From NCBI GenBank assembly GCA_003222135.1, contig QHUM01000042.1, positions 24,416 through 88,415 of the forward strand: a stretch of 64,000 bases of DNA, written 5' to 3'. The notes beneath the pieces were generated by a model. The model had not been told where the DNA came from and searched no databases. It saw only the letters and a list, made by a program, of their open reading frames with translations. Positions 37,938 to 47,388 of the stretch are shown here, piece by piece; position 1 is the first letter of the stretch, and each line of letters starts with the position of its first letter. Source of the DNA: Gemmatimonadota bacterium. GTDB lineage: Bacteria; Gemmatimonadota; Gemmatimonadetes; Gemmatimonadales; GWC2-71-9. The position numbers and the translations under genes are program-made.

Positions 37938-38522
37938 ATGCTCGTGACTGCACGCATCCGCCGGTGGATGTCAGGCCTGGTCCTGGTCGTCGCGTTGGGC
38001 GGCGCGGGCTGCGGCTACAACACCATCCAGACGTACGACGAGCAGGTGAACGCCGCCGCGGCCCAGATCAAGGTGCAGCTGCAGCGACGCGCCGACCTCG
38101 TCCCCAATCTGGTCGAGACGGTGAAGGGCTACGCCAAGCAGGAGCAGACCGTGTTCATCGAGGTGGCGCAGGCCAGGGCCAAGCTGGCGGGGGCGGTGCA
38201 GAGCGGCGACCTGCAGCAGATGGCGCAGGCGAACGCCCAGCTCACCGCGCCGCTCGGCAGGTTGCTCGCGATCGCGGAGAACTACCCGCAGCTCAAGTCG
38301 AACGAGAACTTCCGCGCGCTCCAGGACCAGCTCGAGGGGACCGAAAACCGCATCGCCGTCGCGCGCCAGGACTACAACGACGCGGTGAACCGCTACAACG
38401 CCTACATCCGGCGCTTCCCGCAGGTGTTGACGGCGAAGATCCTGGGCAAGGGGCCGCGCCCGTACTTCGAGCTCGAGTCACCCGGCGCGGCGCAGGCGCC
38501 CAAGGTTGACTTCTCGAAGTAG
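37938..38522 (+). CDS. LemA family protein
   Basis: 194 residues from ATG 37938 (Shine-Dalgarno GAAGGGAG). Signal or anchor segment LVLVVALGGAGCG, which also reads as a lipobox. The LemA domain follows (YNTIQTYDEQVNAAAAQIKV, RRADLVPNLVETVKGYAKQE, ENRIAVARQDYNDAVNRYNA), a long helical bundle facing outside. Neighbouring TPM and nucleotidyltransferase genes match a common LemA context. The molecular role is not known. Confidence 0.93.
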   Translation: MLVTARIRRWMSGLVLVVALGGAGCGYNTIQTYDEQVNAAAAQIKVQLQRRADLVPNLVETVKGYAKQEQTVFIEVAQARAKLAGAVQSGDLQQMAQANAQLTAPLGRLLAIAENYPQLKSNENFRALQDQLEGTENRIAVARQDYNDAVNRYNAYIRRFPQVLTAKILGKGPRPYFELESPGAAQAPKVDFSK

Positions 38523-38555
38523 GTTTCGTCGGTCCTTGACGCGAGGAGCGGGTGC

Positions 38556-39470
38556 GTGAAGCCGTTGCTACCGTTGACCGGTTCGATCACCGTGGCGTGC
38601 GCCGCCGTCGCGGCCTGCCGAGACACCGCCGGCCCGCCGCCGCTGCCGCTTCCGCCACACGCGCTCGCGTTCGTGAGCGATCGATACCTCGGTCAGCGGG
38701 ACATCTACCTTATGGGCACGGACGGGACGATCACCAACCTGACCTCGACGTCCTTGGCGTACGACGGTTGGCCGGCCTGGTCACCGGATGGGTCCAAGAT
38801 CGCGTTCGAGTCGGACCGCACAGCCGACCCCAGGTCCATCAATCTGAACATCTACGTCATGAACGCGGACGGGAGTGGCGTCGTGCGGCTCACGGCCGAC
38901 ACCACGAACGAGTTCGAGCCCAACTGGTCACCGGACGGTTCCAAGATCGTGTTCGGATCGGATCGCGACTCGCTCCCGGGCGGGAGGCGCGTCTTCCACA
39001 TCTTTGTCATGAATACGGACGGCACCGGTGTCGCGAGACTCACGAACACCGCGGGCGACGACGCGCAGCCCGCGTGGTCGCCCGACGGCACCAGGATCGC
39101 CTTCGCCACGAACCGCGACGGCAACGACGAGATCTACACGATGATGGCTGACGGAGCGACCCCGGTGAATTTGACAAAGAGCGGCTTCTCCGACGAAGGG
39201 CCCGCTTGGTCACCCGACGGCACCAAGATCGCCTTCTACTCGAATCGCGACGGAGGCTTTGCCATCTACGTCATGAACGCGGACGGGAGCGGCGTTGTGA
39301 AGCTGACGCAGAGCGTGGTGCCGGACGAGCTGCCGTCGTGGTCACCCGACGGGCGGTACATCGCGTTCGACAGCGACGCCGATCTTTATTTCACGAACGT
39401 CGACGGTTCCAACCAGCAAGCGCTCACGCGCGGCGACGTCACCGAGATCATGCCGCGCTGGCGGCCGTGA
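38556..39470 (+). CDS. TolB-like beta-propeller lipoprotein
   Basis: 304 residues from GTG 38556 (Shine-Dalgarno GAGGAG). Signal peptide with Cys at residue 21 in VAACRD, a likely lipobox. Six PD40/WD40-like blades with the recurring phrase WSPDGSKIAFESDR and YVMNADGSGVVRLT form one beta propeller of the TolB C-terminal type; the N-terminal TolB domain is absent. Probably a periplasmic or surface scaffold. It follows lemA by 33 bases and is convergent with the third plug-only gene (7 bases between stops). Confidence 0.88.
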   Translation: MKPLLPLTGSITVACAAVAACRDTAGPPPLPLPPHALAFVSDRYLGQRDIYLMGTDGTITNLTSTSLAYDGWPAWSPDGSKIAFESDRTADPRSINLNIYVMNADGSGVVRLTADTTNEFEPNWSPDGSKIVFGSDRDSLPGGRRVFHIFVMNTDGTGVARLTNTAGDDAQPAWSPDGTRIAFATNRDGNDEIYTMMADGATPVNLTKSGFSDEGPAWSPDGTKIAFYSNRDGGFAIYVMNADGSGVVKLTQSVVPDELPSWSPDGRYIAFDSDADLYFTNVDGSNQQALTRGDVTEIMPRWRP

Positions 39471-39477
39471 CACGCAG

Positions 39478-40248
39478 TCACCCAGGCCCGGACCTCGTCC
39501 AGATGACGATGGTGCCGCATTGGTTGTTGATCCGCAGGAAGTCGAGCGGGGTCTCCGACAGCGTGCGGTAGATCTCGATCCCGATGATGCCGATGGTCGG
39601 CATGTCGAGACTGGTGGCGTTCGTTGCTGAGAAGCCATCCACGACGAAGTCGGGCCGGCACTCTCGCGGCGCGCGGGTCATGCGGATAGAACAACCCGCC
39701 GCCGATCCGCGGCACTGCATGCGGACGCCCGGAACATTGCGGAACAGGTCGCCGAGCGTGCGGGGTCCGGCTTGGGCGATCTGCTCCTCGGTGAGGAAGT
39801 AGCCACGCCCGGCCGCGCGGCGGCGCTCGAAATCCCGCCGCCGCTCCTCCGCGAAGCTCGGGCGACGCTCGACCGCCACCGGGTCGAGCAGAACGGGAAG
39901 CGGCGCGAGCTCAAACACATCCGTATGCACCTCGCCTTCGGCCAGCTGCACCACCCACGATCCGCCGACGTACCCGATCGCCCGCACCTGGAGGACGTAG
40001 TCCCCGGCGCTCAAGCTGTCCCGCGCGAACCGGCCCTCGCTGTCCGCGGCGACTCGTCGGAGCGTCCCCAGGAGCGTGATGCGGGCGCCCCGGATCGGGG
40101 CGTGCGACTCGTGGTCGACGAGCCGCCCCGTGATGGCCCCGGTGCGCCGCTGGGCGCCCGCAGCGTGAGGAGGGGGAAACAGCATCACGCACGCCAAGCC
40201 GATGGTGGCGGCCTGGAAAGCGCCGGGCGAGCGGGACCGACCTGCCAT
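39478..40248 (-). CDS. Carboxypeptidase-regulatory-like plus TonB plug domain protein without barrel (3)
   Basis: 256 residues from ATG 40248. Signal peptide to about residue 32, then a regulatory-like domain (AITGRLVDHESHAPIRGARI). The linker FERRRAAGRGYFLTEEQ matches FERRRHSRVGYFITKEQ of the protein at 20779. A plug-type domain with TLGDLFRNVPGVRMQCRG and IIGIEIYRTLSETPLDFL closes at GTIVIWTRSG, and no barrel follows. It is divergent from the third SusC. The shared order regulatory domain, F-E-R-R-R motif, plug, IWT end marks a family with the protein at 20779. Confidence 0.8.
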   Translation of the reverse strand: MAGRSRSPGAFQAATIGLACVMLFPPPHAAGAQRRTGAITGRLVDHESHAPIRGARITLLGTLRRVAADSEGRFARDSLSAGDYVLQVRAIGYVGGSWVVQLAEGEVHTDVFELAPLPVLLDPVAVERRPSFAEERRRDFERRRAAGRGYFLTEEQIAQAGPRTLGDLFRNVPGVRMQCRGSAAGCSIRMTRAPRECRPDFVVDGFSATNATSLDMPTIGIIGIEIYRTLSETPLDFLRINNQCGTIVIWTRSGPG

Positions 40249-40280
40249 GAGGCGAGCGACCGGCTGGAGGTGTCACCTGG

Positions 40281-40309
40281 ATAGTACGGGCCGAGCAGAA
40301 GGTTGGTAA
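40281..40309 (-). promoter_or_regulatory. Possible promoter of the third plug-only gene
   Basis: On the minus strand TTACCA, 17 bases, TACTAT. The same hexamer TACTAT occurs upstream of the other divergent plug-only gene (minus strand, 21552-21557), there without a good -35. Predicted leader about 25 bases. Confidence 0.45.
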
Positions 40310-40421
40310 GAGCGGTCCCCGCCGTCGGGTTGTCGCGGGCTGGGACGATCTGTCACAGTTCGCCGCCACCTCCCGGCGTCCCGGGGAGGACGATCCCCCA
40401 CGGCCGCCCCGCCGGAACCTC

Positions 40422-40450
40422 TTGACGCACGGCAGGCCGTGGCGTATTAC
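40422..40450 (+). promoter_or_regulatory. Promoter of the third SusCD operon
   Basis: TTGACG (40422-40427), 17-base spacer, TATTAC (40445-40450); predicted start near 40457, about 170 bases before the SusC ATG. Confidence 0.6.
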
Positions 40451-40629
40451 CTGCGGTGCAGGTCGTCGCACTCAACTGTCCGAGCGCTCATGACCGTCAC
40501 GCTCGTGTTACACCGGTTCAAGCGGCTCGATGTCTCTCGCCTCATATCCCGGCCGGGTCCCAGTGGACGCGACCGGGGTCGCGCTTCGTCACCCCCGGGC
40601 AGTTCACTGCTCACATGAGGAGTCCGCGT

Positions 40630-43600
40630 ATGACCCTACCACGTCGTCAGGATTGGTTTGGTGTGGCGCTGCTCGCGTGCGGATTGCTCGCCTTAGCGGT
40701 TCCGGTGCAGGCGCAGGACGCGGTGATTCGGGGGCGAGTCGTCAACGACCGGGGGGAGGCACTGCCGGTCGCGACCGTCCAGGTCTCGGAGCTGAACATC
40801 GGCGTTTTCACGAGCAACGACGGCCGGTACACGATCCAGGTACCGGCCGCTCGCCTCAGCGGGCAGGTGGTGACGCTGCGGGTACGTACCATCGGGCACA
40901 AGCCCGCGGTGCGTCAAGTCACTCTGCGCGCGGGCGAGCAGACGGTGGACTTCACGCTCGCCACGGACGTGAACCTGCTCGAAGCGGTCGTGGTGACGGG
41001 GACGCAGGAAGCGACCGAGCGCGTGAAGGTGCCGTTCAGCGTGACGCGTGTCGACGCCTCACAGCTGCCGGTGGCGGCCGAGGACCCGCTGCGGGCGCTC
41101 CAGGGCAAGATCGCGGCGAACATTGTCTCCAACAGTGGGCGGCCCGGCGCGCAGCCGTCGGTCCTGCTACGCGGGCCGACGTCGATCAACGCGCAAGGGC
41201 GGGGCCAGGATCCGCTCTACATCGTCGACGGAGTGATCCTCAACGGCGCGCTCCCGGACTTCAACTCGGGCGATATCGAGAGCATCGAGGTGGTGAAGGG
41301 CGCCGCGGGTGCGTCCTTGTACGGAGCGCGTGCCGGCAACGGCGTGATCAATATCACGACCAAGTCCGGGCGTCGGGCGGTCGAGGGCGTCAAGTTCAGC
41401 GCCCGCAGCGAAGGCGGCGTGAGCGATGTCGAGCGCGACTTCGGGCTGGCGCGGTTCCAGGCGCTGGTGATGGACGAGCGGGGCCGCCAGTTCTGCCAGG
41501 CGGTCGGCTTGCAACCCCTGTGCGCGCGGACGTTCGACTACCTGAAGGAGCAGGCGCGCATCAACAACTACCCGGCGGACTCGGCGACGACCGCGGTGTC
41601 GCTGCCGGTCGATCCCGGGGCGAACATCGCCGGCGACGTGCTGCGGCGGCGCTTCCAGGTCAGCCCGTGGCCCGCCACGGGCTACAACGCCGTGAACCAG
41701 GTGGTGACGCCGCATCCCTACACGCAAAACAGCCTCGACATGACGGGGAGATTCGGGTCGACGCGCTTCTACGCCAGCGCGTCGAACCTGACGGAGCGCG
41801 GCGCGTTCCGGTTCCTGCAGGGGTTCGTGCGCAACTCGTTCCGGGCGAACGTCGATCAAGCCATCGGCTCCGCCTGGAACATCGGCGTGCGGACCGCCTA
41901 CAGCCGCAGCACGCAGGACGGCCTGAACCAGGAAGGCGGCGGTCAGGCGTTCTTCCGGCTGACCCGCGTTCCGGCCATCGCCAACGTGCTGCAGCGGGAC
42001 ACGCTGGGGCGGCTCTACATCCGCCCCAATCTCCAGGGGGGCGGCACGCAGAACGAGAACCCGCTCTACTCGCTCGAAAACACGGCGCGTCAAGACCTCA
42101 CCAACCGGTTCATCGGCGGCCTCACGCTGCGCTACGCGCCGGTGGACTGGTTCAACCTGGAAGGAGACGTCGGGTACGATCTGCGCCGCGTGAATTTCTC
42201 GCAGGTCAACGACAAGGGCTTCCGCACCACGGCCTACGACCCCGTGACCAATGGCGGCTCGATCTTTCGGGGATCGTCCAGCAACGAGGCCATCAACGGC
42301 GGCGTGAATGCCAACTTCCGCCACGACCTCGGGCGAGATCTGCGCGCGCGGTGGAGCCTGCGGTACTCCTACGAGCAGCGGGACAGCTCGATCGCGAGCG
42401 GCACGGGGAACGCCCTCTCCGTCAAGGGCGTGACGTCGCTCGTGAACGCGTCGGCGGGCAAGACCCTGGCGTCGGGCGTGACCAGCATCCGCCAGATCGG
42501 GCTGTTCGCGGGCACGGGACTCGAGTACAAGGACCGCTACATCTTCGACGCCCTGATCCGGCGTGACGGCAGCTCGCTGTTCGGTCCGGGAAGCCGCTGG
42601 GCGACGTTTGGCCGCGTGTCCGGGGCCTGGCGCGTCGCGCTCGAGCCGTGGTGGCCGCTCCGGCAAGTGAGCGAGCTCAAGCTGCACGGGTCCTATGGCA
42701 CCGCGGGCGGCTCGCCCAGTTTCACGGCACAGTACGAGACGTTCACGATCGGGGCGGGCGGGTTGCTGTCCCTCACCACGCTCGGCAACCGCAACCTGCA
42801 GCCCGAGGTGCACCACGAGATCGAGCTCGGGGCCGATCTCGAGCTGTTCAATCGCTACGGCTTGAGCGCCACCTACGCCCGTACGAAGATCGACCGCCAG
42901 ATTCTGCTCGCCCCGGTCTCGTCGTCGACCGGGTACACCAACCAATGGCAGAATGCCGGCACCCTTCTGAACATCACCTACGAGCTGTCGCTCAACGTGC
43001 CGCTGGTGCAGCGCCGTGACGTGTCGTGGTCGATGAGCTTCGTGTATGACCGCAACCGCTCGTGGATCCAGAAGCTCGGCGTGCCGCCGTACTTCTACGG
43101 GGCTGCCAACGTCCAGGCAACCGACCAGATCTTCCAGGCGAAAGAAGGGGAGCTGTACGGCACGTTCTATGGCCGGAAGTTCCTCACCAGCTGCAACGAG
43201 CTGCCGGCGCCGTTCAATGGCGACTGCGGAGGCTCGACCAGCTCGTTCCAGAAGAACGACGAGGGCTGGCTGGTGTGGGTCGGCACGAACAACGATCCCC
43301 GCTGGGGCATTACCCACAACCTGTGGGAGACCTCCAAGCCCGGCTGCATCAACTCGGCCGGTATCGCCGAGACAGTGTGCAGCCAGCCCGGCACGTCCAC
43401 CATCACGTCCCCTTGGGGGGTCGGGCTCAACTGGGGGATGCCGATCATCCTGCGGGGTGACGCCGGTGACGCGCGCAATGCCCGGATCGTGGCGCTCGGC
43501 AACGCGCTGCCGAGTTTTCGCTTCGCGGTCACGCAGGACCTGCAGTGGAAGCGGGTGAGCCTGCACGCCCTGCTGGACGCGGCGATCGGCCAACACGTCT

Positions 43601-44064
43601 GGAACCAGGGCTTCCACTGGGCCCACCTCGACTTCCTGTCGAAGGACGTGGACCAGGTGGGGAAGTCGGTCGAAGCCGCCAAGCCGATCGGCTACTACTA
43701 CCGCGCGGCGCCGCCCGACAACGCCGCCGGGCTCGGCGGGTTCTACGACATCCTGGGCCCGAACAATTTCACGGTCGAGGACGCGGGCTACGCGAAGTTG
43801 CGCGAGCTGATGGTGTCCTACCACGTCGGTCCAGTGGGCGGCGTCGGGGACTGGGGCGTGAGCGTGGTGGGGCGCAACCTGTTCACCATCACGGGATATC
43901 GCGGCTTCGATCCGGAGATCGGGCTCGGAGCCTTGCCGCCCCAGCCGGGGCTGGCCGGCGGCGGCAACGGCGGTCAGGCGGCATCGGGAGCGGTCAACGC
44001 GGTCGACGCGTTCTCGTTCCCAAATCTTCGCACCTTTACGATCGGGATCACGACCAGCTTCTAG
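40630..44064 (+). CDS. SusC/RagA-family TonB-linked outer-membrane protein (3)
   Basis: TonB-dependent importer, 1,144 residues from ATG 40630 (Shine-Dalgarno AGGAG seven bases upstream; ATG 40615 in frame is less well placed). Signal peptide ends VPVQAQ. Regulatory-like domain IRGRVVNDRGEALPVATVQV; plug with VVVTGTQEATERVKVPFSVT and EVVKGAAGASLYGARAGNGV; barrel to the final IGITTSF. It is a paralogue of the SusC at 21784, with the same ATE motif after VVVTG. A SusD-like gene follows after 79 bases. Confidence 0.95.
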   Translation: MTLPRRQDWFGVALLACGLLALAVPVQAQDAVIRGRVVNDRGEALPVATVQVSELNIGVFTSNDGRYTIQVPAARLSGQVVTLRVRTIGHKPAVRQVTLRAGEQTVDFTLATDVNLLEAVVVTGTQEATERVKVPFSVTRVDASQLPVAAEDPLRALQGKIAANIVSNSGRPGAQPSVLLRGPTSINAQGRGQDPLYIVDGVILNGALPDFNSGDIESIEVVKGAAGASLYGARAGNGVINITTKSGRRAVEGVKFSARSEGGVSDVERDFGLARFQALVMDERGRQFCQAVGLQPLCARTFDYLKEQARINNYPADSATTAVSLPVDPGANIAGDVLRRRFQVSPWPATGYNAVNQVVTPHPYTQNSLDMTGRFGSTRFYASASNLTERGAFRFLQGFVRNSFRANVDQAIGSAWNIGVRTAYSRSTQDGLNQEGGGQAFFRLTRVPAIANVLQRDTLGRLYIRPNLQGGGTQNENPLYSLENTARQDLTNRFIGGLTLRYAPVDWFNLEGDVGYDLRRVNFSQVNDKGFRTTAYDPVTNGGSIFRGSSSNEAINGGVNANFRHDLGRDLRARWSLRYSYEQRDSSIASGTGNALSVKGVTSLVNASAGKTLASGVTSIRQIGLFAGTGLEYKDRYIFDALIRRDGSSLFGPGSRWATFGRVSGAWRVALEPWWPLRQVSELKLHGSYGTAGGSPSFTAQYETFTIGAGGLLSLTTLGNRNLQPEVHHEIELGADLELFNRYGLSATYARTKIDRQILLAPVSSSTGYTNQWQNAGTLLNITYELSLNVPLVQRRDVSWSMSFVYDRNRSWIQKLGVPPYFYGAANVQATDQIFQAKEGELYGTFYGRKFLTSCNELPAPFNGDCGGSTSSFQKNDEGWLVWVGTNNDPRWGITHNLWETSKPGCINSAGIAETVCSQPGTSTITSPWGVGLNWGMPIILRGDAGDARNARIVALGNALPSFRFAVTQDLQWKRVSLHALLDAAIGQHVWNQGFHWAHLDFLSKDVDQVGKSVEAAKPIGYYYRAAPPDNAAGLGGFYDILGPNNFTVEDAGYAKLRELMVSYHVGPVGGVGDWGVSVVGRNLFTITGYRGFDPEIGLGALPPQPGLAGGGNGGQAASGAVNAVDAFSFPNLRTFTIGITTSF

Positions 44065-44143
44065 GCTCGGTCCGACCCGCGGCGGCGGCGCATGCCGGTT
44101 GGCGCGGCGGGTCGGGCTGTCCGTGTTCGCTCGAGGAGGATCG

Positions 44144-45916
44144 ATGAGAAAGTTTCTCTACGGATTGTACGGCGCGTTGACGGTGGGTCTGACGGCGTGT
44201 ACCGACCCGCTCGTCGTGGACAATTCCAACAACCCAGACCGCGGGCGCGTGTTCAGCAACGCGGCCGATCTCGAGCAGCTGATCAGCAACACCTACGCTC
44301 GGACCCATGCGGCGACGATCGGCGGGGGAACCGTCCTGACGGGCGGGATCAACGATGCGCTGCAGCCGCAGCTGCTGGTGATGGGGATGGAGAACGTGTC
44401 CACCCTCGCCAACTTCGCGATGGGCCCGCGCGGTGCGATCCCGCGCAATCCGATCACGAATGCGCCGGGCAGCCAGGGGAACCTCGGGAACTACCGCGAC
44501 TGGGTGGTGGGGCACAGCGCCGCGCGCATGGCGGCGCTGGGGATCGCTCGGCTGCAGGCCCTGACGCTGGGGTCGCCGGCGCGCGATGCGCGGGCCCGCG
44601 CGTTCGCGCGCTTCTCGCAAGGCGTGGCGCTGGGCAATCTGGCGCTGGCGTACGACTCGGCCTCGATCCTCACCGAGAACGACAACCCCGAGGCCGATGC
44701 CGGGGTGATTGTGCCGCTGTCGGGCTACCGGCAGGTCATGGGCGCGGCACTCGCTTACCTCGACTCGGCCATCGCCATCGCGTCGGGTCCGTCCCCGGCG
44801 GGGCCATCGGGTGACTGGTTCCCGCTTCCCTCCGCCTGGGTCAACGGGAACGCGCTCACTGCGGGCGCCACCGGCACGTTCGTGCAGCTGGCACGCTCGT
44901 ACAAGGCGCGATTCCGCGCCGGGATGGCCCGGACTCCTGCCGAGCGTGCGGACATCACCGCGGGCGGCATCGTGGATTGGAGCAAAGTCATCGCCGACGC
45001 CGCGGCCGGCATCCAGAGCGATTTCGCAATCACCATGGATCGCACCATCGGTTGGGATATCGCGTGGGTCGCGCAGCACTACGCGACGGGGTCCGCCAAC
45101 TGGCACCAGGCGTCGCAATTCTTTCTGGGGATGGCGGACACCTCCGGCGGGTACGACAGCTGGCTCGCGATGGCGCCGCTGCTCCGGTCCCCGTTCACCG
45201 TAGTGACACCCGACCGGCGGTTCCCCCAAGGAACGACGCGCCCGCCCCAGAACGCGGTCACGGTACCCGGAACGTTCGCCGCCACGCCGTACTTCCGGAA
45301 CCGACCGGCCGCCGCGGACGTGCCCGGCGACCCGCTGGGCATTTCCCAGTACGACTTCTTCCGGTCGCGGGCGTTCCGCGCGGCGGATAGGGTCGGACCG
45401 TATCCGGTCATGACGATGATGGAGATCAAATTGCTGCAGGCGGAAGGCTACTTGCGCTCCAACCCTCCGCAGATCGTGCTCGCCGACTCGCTGATCGACA
45501 TCTCGCGCGTGGGGAAGGGGCAGATGAAGCCGCTCAAGGGGGTCATCACGGACACCCTGATGCCGGTGCCGGGGATGGATGCCGCCTACGTCGCCGGCAG
45601 CCGCTCCTGCGTCCCCCGGGTGCCCGATGCGGCGTCGCCCGGTCGGCCGTACACCAAGACCAAGTGCGGCAACCTCTGGGACGCGCTGAAGTGGGAGTAC
45701 CGGCTGGAGACCGCGTACACCGGGTATGGCATGTGGTTCTTCGCCGCGCGCGGGTGGGGCGACCTCCCGATCGGGACGGCCACTGACTGGCCGGTGCCGA
45801 ACCCGGAAATGGCCGCCCGTAGCGAGCCGTTCTACGGCACGGGGGGCACCGGGGGCCGGGACGCCGCGGGGCCCGGGAACTACGGGCTGTTCCTGGGCGG
45901 CGTGTACGGATGGTGA
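44144..45916 (+). CDS. SusD-like lipoprotein (3)
   Basis: 590 residues from ATG 44144 (Shine-Dalgarno GAGGAGGA). Signal peptide and lipobox GLTAC, then TDPLVVDNSNNPDRGRVFSN. Helical SusD-type core (RAFARFSQGVALGNLALAYD, MTMMEIKLLQAEGYLRSNPP) and the typical end WEYRLETAYTGYGMWFFAAR. A different SusD branch from the one at 34157 and without the insert seen at 24984. The stop lies inside the next gene (7-base overlap). Confidence 0.88.
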   Translation: MRKFLYGLYGALTVGLTACTDPLVVDNSNNPDRGRVFSNAADLEQLISNTYARTHAATIGGGTVLTGGINDALQPQLLVMGMENVSTLANFAMGPRGAIPRNPITNAPGSQGNLGNYRDWVVGHSAARMAALGIARLQALTLGSPARDARARAFARFSQGVALGNLALAYDSASILTENDNPEADAGVIVPLSGYRQVMGAALAYLDSAIAIASGPSPAGPSGDWFPLPSAWVNGNALTAGATGTFVQLARSYKARFRAGMARTPAERADITAGGIVDWSKVIADAAAGIQSDFAITMDRTIGWDIAWVAQHYATGSANWHQASQFFLGMADTSGGYDSWLAMAPLLRSPFTVVTPDRRFPQGTTRPPQNAVTVPGTFAATPYFRNRPAAADVPGDPLGISQYDFFRSRAFRAADRVGPYPVMTMMEIKLLQAEGYLRSNPPQIVLADSLIDISRVGKGQMKPLKGVITDTLMPVPGMDAAYVAGSRSCVPRVPDAASPGRPYTKTKCGNLWDALKWEYRLETAYTGYGMWFFAARGWGDLPIGTATDWPVPNPEMAARSEPFYGTGGTGGRDAAGPGNYGLFLGGVYGW

Positions 45917-46380
45917 GGGTGCGCCGAGTTTCGCGGGCCTGCAGCGTAGCGCTCGTGTCCAACATGGTCGCGGGGTGCTACATGTACACGCCGCTCCCCA
46001 CTCTCGTGCCCACGCCGCAGACCAGCGTGGCGCTGACGCTCTCCGATCAGGGCCGCGTGGGCGCCGGGCCCACCATAGGCGCTGGCGTCGCGCGGGTGGA
46101 GGGCGCGGTGATCGGCTCGACCGACAGCGATTTCACCCTGCGCGTCGCCGCGATCACGGACCTGAGTGGTCGGCAGAGTCGCTGGAGCGGGGAAACCGTC
46201 ACGCTGCAGCGGGCGTGGGTGGGGAACGCCTACGAACGGCGCTTCTCGCGATCCCGCACCTATGTCCTCGTGGGCGCGCTCGCCGCCGGATTCGTGACCT
46301 TCGCCGTCACGCGCCACTGGTTCGGCGGCGGACCCGTGACCGAGAACCCGGGCGGGGGCGGCGGAGGAAACCAGCAATGA
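45910..46380 (+). CDS. Small lipoprotein of unknown function
   Basis: 156 residues; the start overlaps the SusD stop by 7 bases, so it is translationally coupled. Signal peptide with lipobox-like MVAGC near residue 23, a beta-rich middle (AGVARVEGAVIGSTDSDFTL), one hydrophobic helix near the end (YVLVGALAAGFVTFAVT) and a Gly-rich tail. No family is recognised. It could be an accessory subunit of the third SusCD complex. Confidence 0.65.
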   Translation: MVRVRRVSRACSVALVSNMVAGCYMYTPLPTLVPTPQTSVALTLSDQGRVGAGPTIGAGVARVEGAVIGSTDSDFTLRVAAITDLSGRQSRWSGETVTLQRAWVGNAYERRFSRSRTYVLVGALAAGFVTFAVTRHWFGGGPVTENPGGGGGGNQQ

Positions 46381-46414
46381 CACCTGTGAACCACACTCTC
46401 AACTCGAGTACACC

Positions 46415-47263
46415 ATGATGCGATCCCGGTCCGTCGTTCTCTGCGTCCTTGCGCTCGTGGCCGCCGCGTGCCGTCGCGACGCGACCTTCACGGAGCCCAT
46501 CCCCTCGTACGCGGCGATCCACTGGGTACACGCGCTTCCCGATACGATGGCGGAGGACTTCCGCATCATGGACATCGTGTCCAACGCGGGGCTGTATGCA
46601 CAGAACTTCCGCGGCTCGAACATGTTCTATCAGGGAATCGAGGTGGGGGCGCGCAACCTCCGCATCTTCAACCACAGCACGGACCCGGTGATCGCGCAGC
46701 AGGTCTTGAAGGACACGGTCATCGACTTTGCCGCGAGCGACAGCATTACGCTCATCCATATGGGGTTTGCGCGCTCCGGCTCGACGCCGGCGCGCCAGGT
46801 TCGGGTGTTCACCGACAAGGCGGCGGACCCCGGCGCCGGCAACCTCGGGTTCCGCGTCATCCACGCGGGCGCCGGCATGGCCAGCGTCGACGTCAATCTC
46901 ATCCGGCACCGGGCGGACACGGCGACGTTGCCGGTCACGCCGTTCATCGCGAATCTGGCGTACGGCGCCGCCAGTGCGTACGTCGTGGTGGCCGCCGATC
47001 CGCCGGCGGCGACCCCAGAGACGCTGCGCGTGGTGGTGACGGCGGCGGGCACGACGCTGCCGATCCTCGCGAACGTCGCGCTGCCGGTGGGTGAGGCGGG
47101 CGACGCCACGAAGAATCCGATCCCGGGCGCCCGAGTCGCGCGCTCCGCGATGACGGCGGTGGTCGTGCCGCGCTCGGTGCTCGGGAGCATGGCGCCGCAG
47201 ACGTTCACCACGCCGAGCGCGGTGATGCTGGTCGACCGGCGCCCGCCGGATACGGTGCCGTGA
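46415..47263 (+). CDS. DUF4397-domain lipoprotein
   Basis: 282 residues from ATG 46415 (a second ATG follows directly). Signal peptide and lipobox LVAAAC, then a DUF4397-type beta domain (WVHALPDTMAEDFRIMDIVS, GIEVGARNLRIFNHS) and a related second half (FRVIHAGAGMASVDVNLI). DUF4397 proteins are secreted or surface proteins of unknown function. Last gene of the third SusCD operon; its stop codon lies inside the palindrome that follows. Confidence 0.78.
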   Translation: MMRSRSVVLCVLALVAAACRRDATFTEPIPSYAAIHWVHALPDTMAEDFRIMDIVSNAGLYAQNFRGSNMFYQGIEVGARNLRIFNHSTDPVIAQQVLKDTVIDFAASDSITLIHMGFARSGSTPARQVRVFTDKAADPGAGNLGFRVIHAGAGMASVDVNLIRHRADTATLPVTPFIANLAYGAASAYVVVAADPPAATPETLRVVVTAAGTTLPILANVALPVGEAGDATKNPIPGARVARSAMTAVVVPRSVLGSMAPQTFTTPSAVMLVDRRPPDTVP

Positions 47264-47388
47264 CAGGCTAGACGGATAGATAGTGAGACGGGTAGACGGA
47301 TAGAAAAGCAAACGAGGGACGCAAGCTTCTGTGCGCCCCCCGTTTCTTTTTTCCTACCCGTCTATCCGTCTTCCGGTTTAGCCTGTCA
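47261..47388. repeat. Octamer-unit palindrome joining two convergent genes
   Basis: Left arm 47261-47304 and right arm 47354-47388 share the outer TGACAGGCTA (inverse TAGCCTGTCA, with a TTTAGCC variant) and inner GACGGGTAGACGGATAG units, the same octamer family as in the tRNA spacers. The outermost TGA on each strand is the stop codon of the gene on that side. A terminator occupies the centre. Confidence 0.88.
47310..47352 (+). terminator. Terminator at the centre of the palindrome
   Basis: AAACGAGGGACGCA pairs with TGCGCCCCCCGTTT across a short loop, followed by CTTTTTT. It serves the plus-strand operon that ends with the DUF4397 gene. Confidence 0.75.

Larger units (their letters stand above)
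40249..40629. other. Divergent intergenic region between plug-only gene and third SusC
   Basis: 381 bases without a gene. It holds a promoter on each strand (listed separately) and predicts a SusC leader of about 170 bases. The leader contains no obvious terminator or known riboswitch fold. Confidence 0.6.

Noticed and set aside
41167..43824. 885-codon minus-strand open frame across the third SusC gene
   Set aside because: Antisense of a well-supported TonB-linked receptor; no recognisable domain or ribosome-binding site.
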